A stretch of DNA of 64,000 nt from Ashinkailepas kermadecensis. Lineage: Eukaryota; Arthropoda; Thecostraca; Neolepadidae. How positions within the stretch are numbered: position 1 is the stretch's first letter; each line of letters begins with the position of its first letter. Under the pieces are notes generated by a model. That model was given only the letters and a program-made list of their open reading frames with translations, was not told where the DNA came from and ran no database searches. A program made the position numbers and the translations under genes. This document shows, piece after piece, positions 34,096 through 44,945 of the stretch. The stretch spans positions 447,501-511,500 of the forward strand of contig JAOTOM010004868.1 of NCBI GenBank assembly GCA_034440615.1. The letters are read 5' to 3'.

Positions 34096-34144
34096 AAGGA
34101 TTATTATTTACGGACCGCTGTAGGAGCATCGTAGACTGTCTGTA

Positions 34145-34208
34145 AACACAGCTATGGGCGCAAAATGACCTTGGCAGTCGACGCGCCCCTAAATTCTAAT
34201 TCATCAAA
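34145..34208 (+). mobile_element. core-only mini-element M8, ATC-tailed subtype
   Basis: Reads TATGGGCGCAAAATGACC, TTGGCAGTCGACGCGCCCC, TAAATTCTAATTCATC. The outer stem GGGCGC/GCGCCC is perfect and the inner stem is GAC/GTC. It lies between two LINE fragments. No clear flanking repeat. Confidence 0.65.
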
Positions 34209-34375
34209 AATAGGCGTGGCACGGCCTACTTTACATGCAGTGTAGGAGGCCTGCATAACAATAGAACAGTTGATGAGCAGATGTGGGCCGATGACAGCGA
34301 ATCATTTTTTTTATGGCGTCGAGAGGGACTCCGTCGACTCAGACTGCCATGTATGAACTCATTCACCCTATCGCC

Positions 34376-35820
34376 TCATTCGCACTGTCGCCTCATTCGC
34401 CCTTTCGCCGGGAGCTCAGGCAGAGTGGCATGGTAGGGTGCAGCACTAGCGCTGGCGCGCGCACTGGGCCGTCGGAAGCCAGACATGGGGTTACCGTTGC
34501 GCACCACCTCCGCAGCTATCAGTGAGCCCACCGCCGCGAAGTGCGAATTGAACTCGTCTGCACGGGCTAACTGATCACCATCACAGTCAGTGGTGATGGT
34601 GATCAGTCTCTGTCGGTCGGAGCGCAAACATTTTCAGACTGCGTCAAAACTCCCGTCGGTCAGTCAGCAGGCCGCCGCGCAGGAAGTAGCGGCGGGCTCG
34701 GATAAATTCACCTTTGCAGGCGATTTCGGCTCTGTTGGTAGGTCTATCGTGCGTCCGGTGTTCTGGGTGTCTCCCACTCTCTTCTCGCTGCGTCGCGCTC
34801 CTCCATGGCCGGCGTGAGCTCGGCGTTATTTCGGAGCCAAGGACAGTGCGGATGACACCGTGTCACGGTGATGAGCGGGCAGTGCGGGCTCATCCATGGC
34901 TGCGCTCCAAACCGTCACGAGGGCCGCCAGCTTCCCACCAACCTCGGTGGCCTCGTACAGCGGTCCCCAGTCGGCGGTCAGAAGGCTCAGACAGGGAGCG
35001 TTCCGGTGGACGCGCCGCCACTGCCGGCCGGCCGGGGGCCGCCGCTGGGCCGGCGGGGACACCGCCGCTACTCGACCACGCCTTCCGGACGGCTGGCGGC
35101 CGCGACCCGCTGGCGTGCCTCCTGCCCACTCTGCCGCTCATGATCGTGGCACCGGACGGGAGCTGAGGTACAGGCTGGAAGGTGTTCCGTTCTCTCCTTC
35201 CCACTCGGCGTACACTGTCTTGCGGGCGTGAACAAGTGTCAGGCAAAGGCCTCCATTTGTTTTATCACTGTTTTCTCCGTGCAGGGCGCCGGCGGTGGTG
35301 CATGACATGAGGGTGAGCCGGCGGGTGCCGGCCAGGGGACGGCGGGGCATGACATGGCCGTGACCTGGCTCGTGTCTGGTGGCGTCGCCGGCTGGGCGCC
35401 AGCGGTGATGGGGGGTGGGGGCCCGCTGTGGGCGGATCTGGGCGTTCAGGAGAATGGACTGGTAGCAGATGGCGCGGACGGTCGCAGTTCGCCGGCCGGC
35501 ACCAGTCACTGAGAGCCGGAGAGACTCGACTGCCGAGTCGGCGCCGCCAATGTCCAGTCTCGTGACTCGGAGGTGTTCGCGGGACAGCACGGCGACTCCT
35601 CCGCCTCGCAGCGCAACACGGGATCCCGACGGCGTTGTGCGCTCACATCTGGCGATACGGTATCCATAGAAGACCAGCACTCTGTCGGTGATCTCTGTCC
35701 GTAGCCAAGTCTCGTAGACGTGTAATATGTCGAGTTGGCGCCTGCCCAATAGGAGGTTCACCTCTCCCAGTGTTGGTGCCAATGACGTGCGTTTGTGTGT
35801 CCAAACTTGTACGATTTCCC
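34376..35820 (-). mobile_element. LINE fragment: apurinic-type endonuclease domain and linker
   Basis: Starting at about 35820, the minus strand encodes an EEP-fold (apurinic-like) endonuclease segment of a non-LTR ORF2. The blocks are LDILHVYETWL (catalytic-type glutamate at about 35713), GYRIARCERTTPSGSR, RGGGVAVLSREHLRVTRL and SLRLSVTGAGRRTATVRA. Frame changes follow. At 34627-34376 the frame ADEFNSHFAAVGSLIAAEV resembles the linker between endonuclease and RT. It has no intact ORF. The region's high GC and CpG content comes from this LINE. Confidence 0.8.
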
Positions 35821-35852
35821 GGTGCCGCCTGGTGGTCGCACTCGTGCATGGA

Positions 35853-35915
35853 CGTCGGTTATGGGCGCAAGATGACCCTAGATGTCGACGCGCCCCTAAA
35901 CCCAAATTCATCATC
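35853..35915 (+). mobile_element. core-only mini-element M9, ATC-tailed subtype
   Basis: Reads TTATGGGCGCAAGATGACC, CTAGATGTCGACGCGCCCC, TAAACCCAAATTCATCATC. It sits at the 5' edge of the LINE endonuclease fragment. The stem GGGCGC/GCGCCC is intact. No clear target duplication. Confidence 0.65.
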
Positions 35916-35997
35916 GGCTGGTGTCTGATGACTGAGCACGCGTCCGGCAGTCTCCGGTACTGCCGCTGGCAGCGTGGGAAAAGTGGTTCGCTGACCT

Positions 35998-36122
35998 GGA
36001 GTCGGATAATAAAAAAATTGTCTCGGAGCCCTCCAAAAAAAGAAGATATTCCTGTCCATGGAGTCGGAGAATAAAAAAATTGGCCTGACCCCCCAAAAAA
36101 AAAATGTTGTGCCATTCATATC
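35998..36122. repeat. 62-bp direct duplication with A-runs
   Basis: Two adjacent copies begin GGAGTCGGATAATAAAAAAA (35998) and GGAGTCGGAGAATAAAAAAA (36060). The second halves have diverged. Confidence 0.85.
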
Positions 36123-38185
36123 ACGCACCACCTTAGGCCTGACGTTAAAATATGCAGTTATGGATGCCTCGCCCCCAAACAGTATATAAACTTACACCCC
36201 TTTACTGGACCCTAAGTCACTTCAATCACGCCTACTTAATTCACCCGCACTTGCTAGGTTTTTCTCCGGAAAGCCCTCAAAACTTTGTCTCAACCCGAGT
36301 ATACACAACCAATCGAGACAAAGATCTTCGCACAAAGGGAAGGGGACGAAGCAGCGAGGCGATACGCGCGATCAAAGCGTGGTCGCTGTGTAAACATGAC
36401 TGCAGTATTTACACAATTTCAAGACCGCTGCTTGACCTCAATTCCTGTCGCCTTTAATAGGATTTCATACGTCAATACGGTATTACCTTTTTCCTTCAGT
36501 TATGTGGGAATCAATACACTGAAGATATATGTTCATGATCGTGAAATTACGTTGTCTTTATCCTAGATCAAAACATGAATCGGGCGAGACCGTCCCAATA
36601 ATTTGTTAATTCTCCTACTCTAGTACGGATATTGTGCGCCTTACGGCGACGGATCCAAGGGTGGTCGTATCAAATGACAGATTTTCGTAACTATTTTAAA
36701 TGACGTCTAATTGTGGCCATAAATAGCCCGGAGAACGTTTAAACTCCGTACATGCTCAGTTACTGCAGTTGCTGAAGTGATAAAACTACTATTCAGATGT
36801 TTTTCTCTTGATGGGTTACTGTAGTTTTGCGAATTGAGGTGGAATTCATACCAAAGTAACCCAAGATTTTTTGCATTTTTTTAGCATTTACATGGCTCAC
36901 AAAAATAGGTGTTCTGCCATCAATGAAGTTCGCTAGCTGATGCTATTTTATGCATTTCAATTCGAAATTGAATGCTCTATTTCATGAAATTAACAGAATT
37001 ACTGAAAACTGTCTGAGATGTCCAGAATTACGTTCTCCGGTAGTCTCCGATTGGAATGCGGCTGGAGAACGGACCTCGGGTGGTGTTCTATAGCCTTGCC
37101 TCGCGTCCGATATGCGAACATTTGACGTCATTGTATATATTTCGAGTTCCAACTCATTGACGTTGGAACTCGAAATATATACCATGACGTCAACTATGTT
37201 GGCAATATATGGCAGCAAATTATGGCAGCAATACGAGAGGTTTTGTAATGGAGTTTTTTATGGTGTAATGCCAGTATCTCCCGGAATTATCGAGAAGAAT
37301 CGTGGTATTTTCCAATCTTTCCTTCTAAAGTGTCATTTCGACAGAATTCTGAAGACATACGAAAAACTAATCCCTCATAGCTTTGTTATTCATAATGAGA
37401 CGAGATTGGCGCAAGCCGAATGACGATTCATCTGGGTTACAGTGCTTGCGCTTGGCCGCCGTCCTGCCAGTGTGAAAATATCCTGGAGAGTAATAGGCTG
37501 AGGTAATAACTAGCTCAGAAATGTACATTATTTTGTTCTCTATTGCTTTTATGCTATGTTGATGCTTTTGTTTCGTTCGGATTTGTGGGCATCGTGCACA
37601 CCAACGATTGACCTGAGTAGCCCCCCCCCCCCGAGTTCGGCCTTGATTGGGGCCCAAACTGGGCCGGGACATAGTAGTGTAACTGTGCGATCCGTAGCTA
37701 TCTGATATAACCAAGGGCTCAACCACAAATGTGTGGGATTTTGCAGCCACATTTCCTTGCACCTTCAATATCAGTTCTTCCAGGCAAAATAAATGTATAG
37801 GTATAGCCAGAGTTGAATGTATTTATTCCAAGCATATTTGCTGATTCATACACACATGTAATAGGTCACATGCATAATATGCAATAGGTTTGACACATGC
37901 ACAATGCAATCCAAACAACCACCACAAACTTGTAGGCATTCTGATATAACATGATATGCTTCCTGGGCAATTGACTGCAATCTGCATTTCATGCCTTATG
38001 GCCTGCTATGCCATGCTCTTCTGTTCTGTTGTCCAGGCTTCCAATTTGTATGATGGACTGGAAACTGCAACTGCATTGTTGGAGCTGGACTGAGATCCTG
38101 TAAACAAAATGTCATCCATTATTGGCACGTTTCATTCGGAGAATAAAAAAGTTCAACATTTGCAGTCACAATCCTGGAGAATAAA
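36123..38185. other. unique sequence with one strong hairpin; no gene recognised
   Basis: Apart from the hairpin at 37123-37192 (listed separately) and a C-run at about 37621-37632, nothing recognisable is seen. Confidence 0.4.
37123..37192. repeat. 31-bp inverted repeat, 8-base loop, TGACGTCA at both ends
   Basis: TGACGTCATTGTATATATTT, CGAGTTCCAAC, loop TCATTGAC, then the reverse complement with one mismatch in 31. Each stem base carries TGACGTCA, the palindromic CRE word. It could be a tiny MITE, a structured RNA or a transposon scar. Confidence 0.9.
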
Positions 38186-38189
38186 ATGT

Positions 38190-38720
38190 CCTAAGGTCTC
38201 CATACTCCAGGAGAAGCCCAAAATTCCCACCCTGGCCGCTGGTCTCGTAGACGGATAACGACCTGGGCAAGCTGGGCGGCACTCTACACGATGGGGAGCT
38301 TCCCCAGTGCCGAGAGTGGTCTGCAGACTCCTTTGAGCCGGTATTATTGCTCGTTGCATGGCTCGTCTCTTCACCTGTTGTCCACCCCGGCGTCCTCGCC
38401 TCCTCAGCCGTCTCCCCGGCGCCCGACCGGCACCGATTCGGCGGCGCGGACCAGGCCAGGGGACGGCTCGACACTTTACTTCAGCGACTGTGCCGCTTGC
38501 GAATTGGTCACACCTCCGATACGACACGCACCTTCTGACCGGCGGCGACAGCCCGCTGTGTCCGAGGTGTCACGATGCGCTGTCAGTGCGGCATGTATTG
38601 ATGTCCTGCCGCCGACCTACCCGTGAGCGAAGATGCCACTTTGGACGTGATTCTCACTCGGGGAAGGATGAGGGGACGAGTCTTCCATTGTTCACTCGAG
38701 GCGGCCTTTCCGCTTCCTGT
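38190..38720 (+). mobile_element. LINE fragment: ORF2 C-terminus after RNase H (zinc-knuckle-like)
   Basis: In shifted plus-strand frames, CRLRIGHTSDTTRT is followed by LLTGGDSPLCPRCHDALSVR and HVLMSCRRPTRERRC (38532-38630). This is the RLRIGHTRxTHxxLL plus C-x2-C-x7-H-x4-C pattern that ends ORF2 of Jockey/I/R1-type LINEs. Frame breaks near 38530 and upstream show decay. Confidence 0.8.
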
Positions 38721-38849
38721 CAGAAATATCAAGTTATGATGTATGCTTCTCATTGACTCGCTTTTGCATATGACAAAGCCCGGATCGGGGCACTGCATAA
38801 TATTGCGGTTGTATTTCACCCCGCGACATGTCGCACCGACTGATTTTCG

Positions 38850-38995
38850 ATTGCTTTCACTGTTTGATGATGTGGCTTCCATTTCACTGTTTGAGTGATA
38901 ATGTTGCTTGCCTTTCACTGTTTCACTGATGTTGCTTGCATTTCGCTGTTTGACTGATGATGCTGCTTGCCTTTCACTGTTTCACTGACGATGTT
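38850..38995 (+). repeat. degenerate ~31-37-bp tandem repeat
   Basis: About four to five units around TTTCACTGTTTGACTGATG and TTGCTTGCC. Confidence 0.8.
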
Positions 38996-38999
38996 ATGG

Positions 39000-39052
39000 G
39001 TGCTACATGGCCGACGCAGTCGATGCGCCCCTAAACTCCAATAACCCACCGA
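39000..39052 (+). mobile_element. core-only mini-element M10
   Basis: Reads ATGGGTGCTACATGGCCG, ACGCAGTCGATGCGCCCC, TAAACTCCAATAACCCACC. The outer stem is GGGTGC/GCGCCC with one wobble or mismatch. No clear flanking repeat. Confidence 0.65.
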
Positions 39053-39114
39053 AAGGGACGACGTCGTACATTGTCTAATTCTCCACGTTGTCTTGTAAGA
39101 TTTGCCGGGCGGCG

Positions 39115-39260
39115 CTCCCCCCCCCGACGAGGAACCACCTATCCGTGGTGGTGGGGATTGTGCCCCAAGGACCCAGCGGACCAGGCCATCGGTCCATTGG
39201 TGAGGCCACCCGCCCTCCGACGAGGCACCACCTTTCCGTGGTGGGGGGATTGCGCGACCC
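39115..39260. repeat. ~95-bp diverged duplication
   Basis: CCGACGAGGAACCACCTATC and CCGACGAGGCACCACCTTTC begin two related copies. Each contains a small CCACC...GTGGTGG hairpin followed by GGGGATTG. Confidence 0.75.
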
Positions 39261-41009
39261 AATGATCCGGCTCCCATCTTACCGGTGAGGGGACAGACTA
39301 AGAGTGCCTCACTCGTCCTTCCATCCATACGCTCCCATTTCAATGCCCACCTCGTCGCAACATCACGATTGATGGTGTTCCCGCGCGTTTGCGACTCGTG
39401 GCTGTTCATCGGCTGGTGGGCATGGCGAAAGTTCTATGTATTTTTCGCTGATTTCTCTGATGCTTGCACTGATATGACATTTCGATGACGGGAGCGCGAA
39501 CTTGGTTTGATTATGAGTTGTTCGGTGCTTCAAAGTGGTTCTCTCAGAGAATGTGGCTCACCCTCACACATTTCGAGCGTTATTTAGCGTTGATATATCC
39601 AAACTCAATAAAGCGATTTTCGGCTGATTACAACACTCCGTTTTCGGTGGTGTAGCACTTTCACTGTCAGATGTTCGAATTTCCATGAGCACACTATGAC
39701 ACTGCGATGTTTGTTTCCTTCCTCGGGAGAAATCTCTGAAACTGTGTGCAGCGGGCGGGGTCGCTGTCTTGTGCCAGTCACCCGACCGTCTTCTAGCAGG
39801 ATGGTAATGTGTGGGGAAGTTTTGCTCCCAAGGGCTTATCAGACATTTTTTCCTCCTCAGATGTCTAATAGTCAAACTTCCTTGGCACGTAGATAGCCAG
39901 TCAGGACCTCAACGTTTGCGATATTTAAAACCCCGGGAGTATGAATTCAATACTCTAACCCTCGATCTCATAGCTCTGATTCAACCATGTCTTGACAGGC
40001 ACCTCAAATTCCAGCACCTTTATATTGTGCAATTTGTCAACAGTTAAAAACGGCAACAATGCTTCGGATTTTAATGGTGCAGCGTGATATACGAGTTATT
40101 ACTATAGCTTCATCTTGACAGACAGGTACAACTGCTTCGCATATGATCTCCAACTCATACTGACCGGTCTCCAATCACGCTATTCTCCAAGTATTCAAGC
40201 GGTTACATCACCAACAGTCACGCAGCGATTTTCAGTCAGTCTCACGTACCTCAAGTACCGTAGTGTGGGGTCGGGCCAGCCAGCCCGACCGTCCCGCCCG
40301 TCGAGCCCAGGCTCACGACCGCTCGGTTGCGCGTCTCCGAGGCAAGTGTGTGTATCTCTATCTCGCGCGCCAGTTCATCTCGGGGCCACCGCCCTTGCTC
40401 CAAGCCAGGGCACGTGTTCCGGTCACGCGACTTCGGAACAGTTGAGAACAATACGCGTTCCCGATGCACTCTACATCAGCCTGGCGGGTCGCGCTGTCTA
40501 TCTCTGAGACAGGCTACGTTAGCTCAGAGTTGCTCTGAATATGTCCCTCTATGAGAATCACTGCTGACTGCGTTTTGGCAGCCTCGCGCCGCTCCGGCGT
40601 CGGACACCAGAGCTGCTGCCTCAGCGCGCCAGCTGCACCGCGCTGCATGCAAGCAGCCGGCAGATTCGGGGCGCTGCAGCCCAATTGACATCTCGCATGT
40701 CAAGACACATGAACATTCATCCAGCAGTCTCCCAATATTCCACTGCATTCATAAATCATACACACATATATAGACTAGACACACGTGCACGCACCTGCCC
40801 ATAGGGTTCCCAGAAAGGCTATTTAACATTTGTTACCCATGACGGTCGCGTCCAACGTCAGACACTGACATTTCACCATCAGTCAGACAGCGGCGGCCGA
40901 CGGCGGTGGTGGTCTATTGAGGTCATGTCAGACAGCGACGGCCGCGTCAGGGTACCGGGGTACCTTGACCGGAGGGGAGGGGTAACACTCAGGCTTTGGC
41001 CTCGGCGGC
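39261..41009. other. unique sequence, no gene recognised
   Basis: 40250-40680 is CpG-rich with overlapping frames on both strands. GGTACCGGGGTACC, a short palindrome, is at about 40952-40965. No exon is recognised. Confidence 0.4.
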
Positions 41010-41179
41010 CATTTTTCCAATATATATTCTGTTTCGATCTTCCAAAAAAACCCCTACTAGGGCCAAATTACTTTTTCGTGTCCGGCGCCGCTCGGCGCGG
41101 GGCGCAGGCACGGCGCCATAAGGGCGGCCGGCCCACCGCCCGGCGGCTCAAAATCGCCTCTATCGGTAGCGCGGCGGCT
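41010..41179 (+). repeat. left inverted arm
   Basis: Starts CATTTTTCCAATATATATTC and ends TCGGTAGCGCGGCGGCT. It matches the reverse complement of 45508-45675 with only about three or four differences, including a 2-base indel in the CCCC near 41052. The inner two thirds are very GC-rich. Confidence 0.95.
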
Positions 41180-41740
41180 GGTGATGCTCCAGTACGTTGT
41201 GCGGGATCTTGCATGTAGGTGCTGGGTACTCACTGATTTTGACAAAAGGATAAATAGAGTGTATTAGCCTATCGAGGCCTGTGCGGGTCGTACATATGAC
41301 GCTCAATAGCGCTGCGGCCACCGGTCATTCAGGTAAGGGTGAAGTCTGCATAAAAATTCCAACTGAGAAAGCTTCTATTTGTGATGAATAATTTAAACAA
41401 CTGAAGTGCCTTTCCAATATATGTATGTTGTGTTTCGATTGTTAAATGATCTCAAACGTTCAATAACTTTTCGTGTTTAGCCTTATTTCGGGCTTAGCTT
41501 GAAACGCCTCGTTAAGTGACCTAGAACGTGATTAACCTGAACCCTGGCTAAATGAAAATAGGACCTGTAGCTTCACGAATGACGCCCGTGATATAGCCCG
41601 TGATATGGAACCGCTGTTTAAATACAAAGGCGCTTGTAACGGTAACCATGCATTAGTAAATGTCGATGAATTTCACACCTACATAACTACTTTCTAATAA
41701 AAATTCAACCCTTGTATTTGAGCAGCTTCCGCCGTCGTCA

Positions 41741-42130
41741 TTTCACAGCAAACAACAGGTTCAGCACTCAGTTGTTGACGTTTCTACGGTCGCTCTCCGG
41801 GTTGAATGTCCAGAGGGAGAACTTGAACAGCAAAACATCAAACAGGAAGCAACAAAACATTTCACAGCAAACAACAGGTTCAGCACTCAGTTTTTGACGT
41901 TTCTGCGGTCGCTCTCCGTGTCGAATGTCCGGAGGGAGAACTTGAACAGCAAAACATCAAACAGCAAGCAACAAAAATTTCACAGCAAACAACAGGTTCA
42001 GCACTCTTTTGTTAACGTTTCTGCGGTCGGCAGGTTGAATTTCTGGAGGGAGGACTGAACAGCAAAACAGCAAACAACAAAACATTTCACAGCAAACGCA
42101 AACGGCAAACGGCAGCAAACGGCAGGGTCA
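41741..42130. repeat. ~107-119-bp tandem duplication of the transposase 3' end
   Basis: The marker TTTCACAGCAAACA starts at 41741, 41860, 41978 and 42085. Each unit carries a copy of the last ~60 coding bases of the adjoining gene (CTCAGTTGTTGACG, GCGGTCGCTCTCCGGGTTGA) plus a CAGCAAAACATCAAACAGC spacer. The rightmost unit runs into the real gene end. Confidence 0.9.
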
Positions 42131-42134
42131 GCAC

Positions 42135-43112
42135 TCAGTTGTTGACGTTGCTGCGGTCGCTCTCCGGGTTGAACTTCCGTAGCGAGGACTTGAACAGCCT
42201 GTACTCCATGGCCGCGGACTCGGCCTTCTTGCCCAGGAAGGCCATCAGGGAGTCTCCAAACTCCTTGGAGGTCTTGTCCCGCCTCCTGTTGTTTGGCAGG
42301 GTGACTTGGATGCGGAAGAGCGGATCCACCCTGGGTAGCGTTGTTGAGCTCTCTCTGGCGAACTGTAGCTCTTTTTTCAGCCTCTGCTGCTTCGCCTTCT
42401 CTTCCAGTTCCGGTCTGGCGAGGTACGTCTGGACCTGCTCGGCGTCTGTGAAGGGCCCACCATCCGCCTTAAGCAGGTCCAGCAGGTCCAGTCTTTTCCT
42501 CTCCTTCGTCTGGGCGGCCAACTGTCGCTCCCCGCACCCTGAGCGAACTTCTCTCTTGTCTTTTCCGACCACTCCAGCTCCACCTCCTGTTTTTTCGCCA
42601 CCTGCAGCTTGTATGATCGGAACTCAGACTCTTTCCCCTCCCGCAGTTCCTTCGCCCGGGCTAGGACCATGGACCGGCTGACTGCCGGCAGAGTCTGCAG
42701 CTTCTTCAGCCGGTAGTCCACCGTTCCGCACTGCCTCTCCATCGCTAGATTGTTCACCGGGGTGTCGTCAATGTTCGCTGCCTGCTCGAACACGGGGAAC
42801 TCAGCAGGGAATTCCTCTGCCAGGCCGTAGTCCCTCCTTTGCCGGGCCAGCACGGTCTGCAGCTCCGGCAGGCAGATGTTGAGGAGGTCGACGGCGTCAT
42901 CCATATTCTCAGCGGCCGCCTCCTGATGGCACCGACCACAGACTCACCATAGCTGGCCACCACTCCGCCAAACATCTCCTCACTGACAGACTCGAACTGG
43001 GGGTTCTCCAGGGCGAAGAACCTGTCGTCTGCCACCTTGCCCAGGTCGGAGTGGAGCTGGGTGTAGAACGTCTTGAGACTCGAGTGGGTCGACTGGCTGT
43101 CGATTGTCATGC
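42135..43112 (-). pseudogene. C-terminal part of the transposase-like protein, in three shifted frames
   Basis: Downstream of the main ORF stop, sequence with coding character continues on the minus strand. One frame starts MTIDSQSTHSSLKTFYTQL at 43110, overlapping the stop in ATGA. The next holds MDDAVDLLNICLPELQTVL from 42904. The last holds ERKRLDLLDLLKADGGPF and ends ...DRSNVNN at 42135. Joins are needed near 43110, 42915 and 42540. The segment is charged and helical, with probable coiled coil. I infer a single original protein of roughly 930 residues broken by three small indels. Assembly error, or real expression as a separate second ORF from the ATGA overlap, are alternatives. Confidence 0.65.
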
Positions 43113-44945
43113 AGTAAAGGGCTCGATGACATGGACGCCCACCGCGGCGAACACAGCAAACACCACCCTGAGGTAGGGAAGCTCCAGCAGTTCTCTCACC
43201 AGGCAGGCGAGTCGGTTGCTGATGTGTGGGTTCTGGGAGAGGAACATCTCGATGTGCGGCAGGTTGAAGAGGAGTACGCCGGCCGCCCGGGACAAGCAGC
43301 CGAAACGCTGATCCTTGTAGCTGAAGAGGACCAGTTCCACCTGCTTCTGCTCCAGGAAGTTCCTGTAGAGCTGATTGCAGTTCCAGGCCTTGTGGGAGTA
43401 CTCCGGCGCAATCAGCTTCAGCACCATGTCGAGTGCCTGGCCGGCCAGGCTCCTGTGCTTGCTGTCAAGCTCCATTCCCACCATGAATTTGCTCAGCACC
43501 TGATCCACCTTCATGTCAGCCTCAATTGCAGCCACTTTCTTGTTGAGGGCGTTGGAGAACCCGAGCGTGGTGTGGGAGCCGCAGAAAATCTGGCCGGCCT
43601 GCTTGTCGAGGTCGTACATCTCGGCCAGCACGGCCGCGAACCCCTTATTGTGTACCGTGCTGTCAGTCATGTGCACGTCAATGAGACTGTACACCTCCTT
43701 AGCGGTCTTCCCTTGGACAGCCGCCAGAATCTCCATACCGCAGTCGATCTGCAGCGCGATTTCGTCGGTGGACTCCCCAGCGATCCCCATTAGCGGGAGC
43801 GGGATGGGAACGTTTCTCCCGACGTGGATCCCCTGTGTGGCGAACTTTCCGACTCTGCGCTTTGTCGTGGAGTCGATTGCGGCAGTGATTGTCCGACCAC
43901 CCTCCTTGGCATGGCTGACCTCTGACACGGCGAGAGACAGGGCCTCCGCCTCAATCAAGTTGAGCTTGGGACGAATGCTGGCCTTCGTAGGCAGAGTGTC
44001 CAGGTCAAACAGCTCTGAATCCTCCGCCGGCAGCTTCCATTTCCGCTCGAACAAACCGTTCCCCACCTCGACCACCGCCACACAGGCCTCGTTCAACGAC
44101 ATCCCCCTCCCCACCAGGTTCCCCACTGTGAGGTAGAGTGAGTCCCGGACCTTCCGCTCGCTGTCCCGTACGTGTGCCAACCTGGCTGGAATCTCCTCCA
44201 TCTCGCTCTCCTCTAACTCTGACACGAACAGCTTCCTCTTTTTCCTGCCACTGTCTGCCGCCTGAGGGGTCACTTTCTCCGGGGTCACGTCCGCACTCGT
44301 CGACGAGGCCGACACGATATTCCCTTCGGTCGACAGCATGTCCTCTATTTCGGCAATGTCCTTGAACTGGAACTGCTGGTCCCTTTCCTGTCTGTACCGC
44401 TCCTCTCTCTCCCGCGCCCTCTCCTTCCTCATCACTGCTTGGTACCAAACAGGATCAACTCCTCTGTCGCAGTGCATCTGTCTCTCCGTCTTCTGGTCAT
44501 CGTAGTATTTTTGCTCGGACTGAGACATGTTGACTCCCCACTCGGCTTTGCATTTTTCCTCTTGGAGCGCAGTGTCCGCTCTAATGTCAAATAACTTGTC
44601 GGCCTGCTCCGCCAGCTCTTTAAACTCGTTAACGGGCTTTCCGCCCTGTCCAGTGGCGATCCTCTTCCGTCCCTCGCGGAAAGTTTTCCACAGCTTGTCC
44701 ATCCTTCGGACCACGCCGTTCAGTGAGATACAGTAGACGGTGTCGTGAAACCATTTGGCGGCTACCAGCTTGCTCACCTCCCTCACCGCCTTTTCGTGTG
44801 GTGTCTTGGCAGTGGTGATATGCCGGAGGACGCCAATCACACTTTTGAGAGTGGGGAGTTGCGATGCCGGGATGAACTTTGGAACTGCCGGGAACACGAC
44901 ATCGGGATCGATCCCGCCAGACATTGCTCTGGTTTTGGGCGGCAT
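43107..44945 (-). CDS. transposase-like protein, hAT-like RNase H-fold signature (612 aa)
   Basis: Single intronless ORF starting MPPKTRAMSGG. Residues 1-150 are helical. Residues 170-200 form a highly charged ER-rich helix. A basic KKRK cluster at 235-238 could be a nuclear signal. The part most like a transposase is TAAIDSTTKRR (D358), then HMTDSTVHNKG (D428), then IFCGSHTTLGFSNAL (C455, H458). The pattern of two aspartates followed by C-x2-H resembles the RNase H-like core of hAT transposases. A third acidic residue cannot be placed with confidence. W521 and the RFGCLSRAAGVLLFNLPHIE block follow. It lies between ~170-bp inverted arms, which supports a mobile-element role. Family assignment is inference, and other cut-and-paste families are possible. 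The clean long frame suggests a fairly recent insertion. Confidence 0.65.
   Translation of the reverse strand: MPPKTRAMSGGIDPDVVFPAVPKFIPASQLPTLKSVIGVLRHITTAKTPHEKAVREVSKLVAAKWFHDTVYCISLNGVVRRMDKLWKTFREGRKRIATGQGGKPVNEFKELAEQADKLFDIRADTALQEEKCKAEWGVNMSQSEQKYYDDQKTERQMHCDRGVDPVWYQAVMRKERAREREERYRQERDQQFQFKDIAEIEDMLSTEGNIVSASSTSADVTPEKVTPQAADSGRKKRKLFVSELEESEMEEIPARLAHVRDSERKVRDSLYLTVGNLVGRGMSLNEACVAVVEVGNGLFERKWKLPAEDSELFDLDTLPTKASIRPKLNLIEAEALSLAVSEVSHAKEGGRTITAAIDSTTKRRVGKFATQGIHVGRNVPIPLPLMGIAGESTDEIALQIDCGMEILAAVQGKTAKEVYSLIDVHMTDSTVHNKGFAAVLAEMYDLDKQAGQIFCGSHTTLGFSNALNKKVAAIEADMKVDQVLSKFMVGMELDSKHRSLAGQALDMVLKLIAPEYSHKAWNCNQLYRNFLEQKQVELVLFSYKDQRFGCLSRAAGVLLFNLPHIEMFLSQNPHISNRLACLVRELLELPYLRVVFAVFAAVGVHVIEPFTA

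Noticed and set aside
34890..35246. Independent GC-rich genes on both strands
   Set aside because: They lie within the decayed LINE endonuclease-to-linker region and have no recognisable domains of their own.
43104..44136. Plus-strand frames of 207-229 codons across the transposase gene
   Set aside because: Antisense shadows of the minus-strand ORF. The minus strand has the recognisable motifs.
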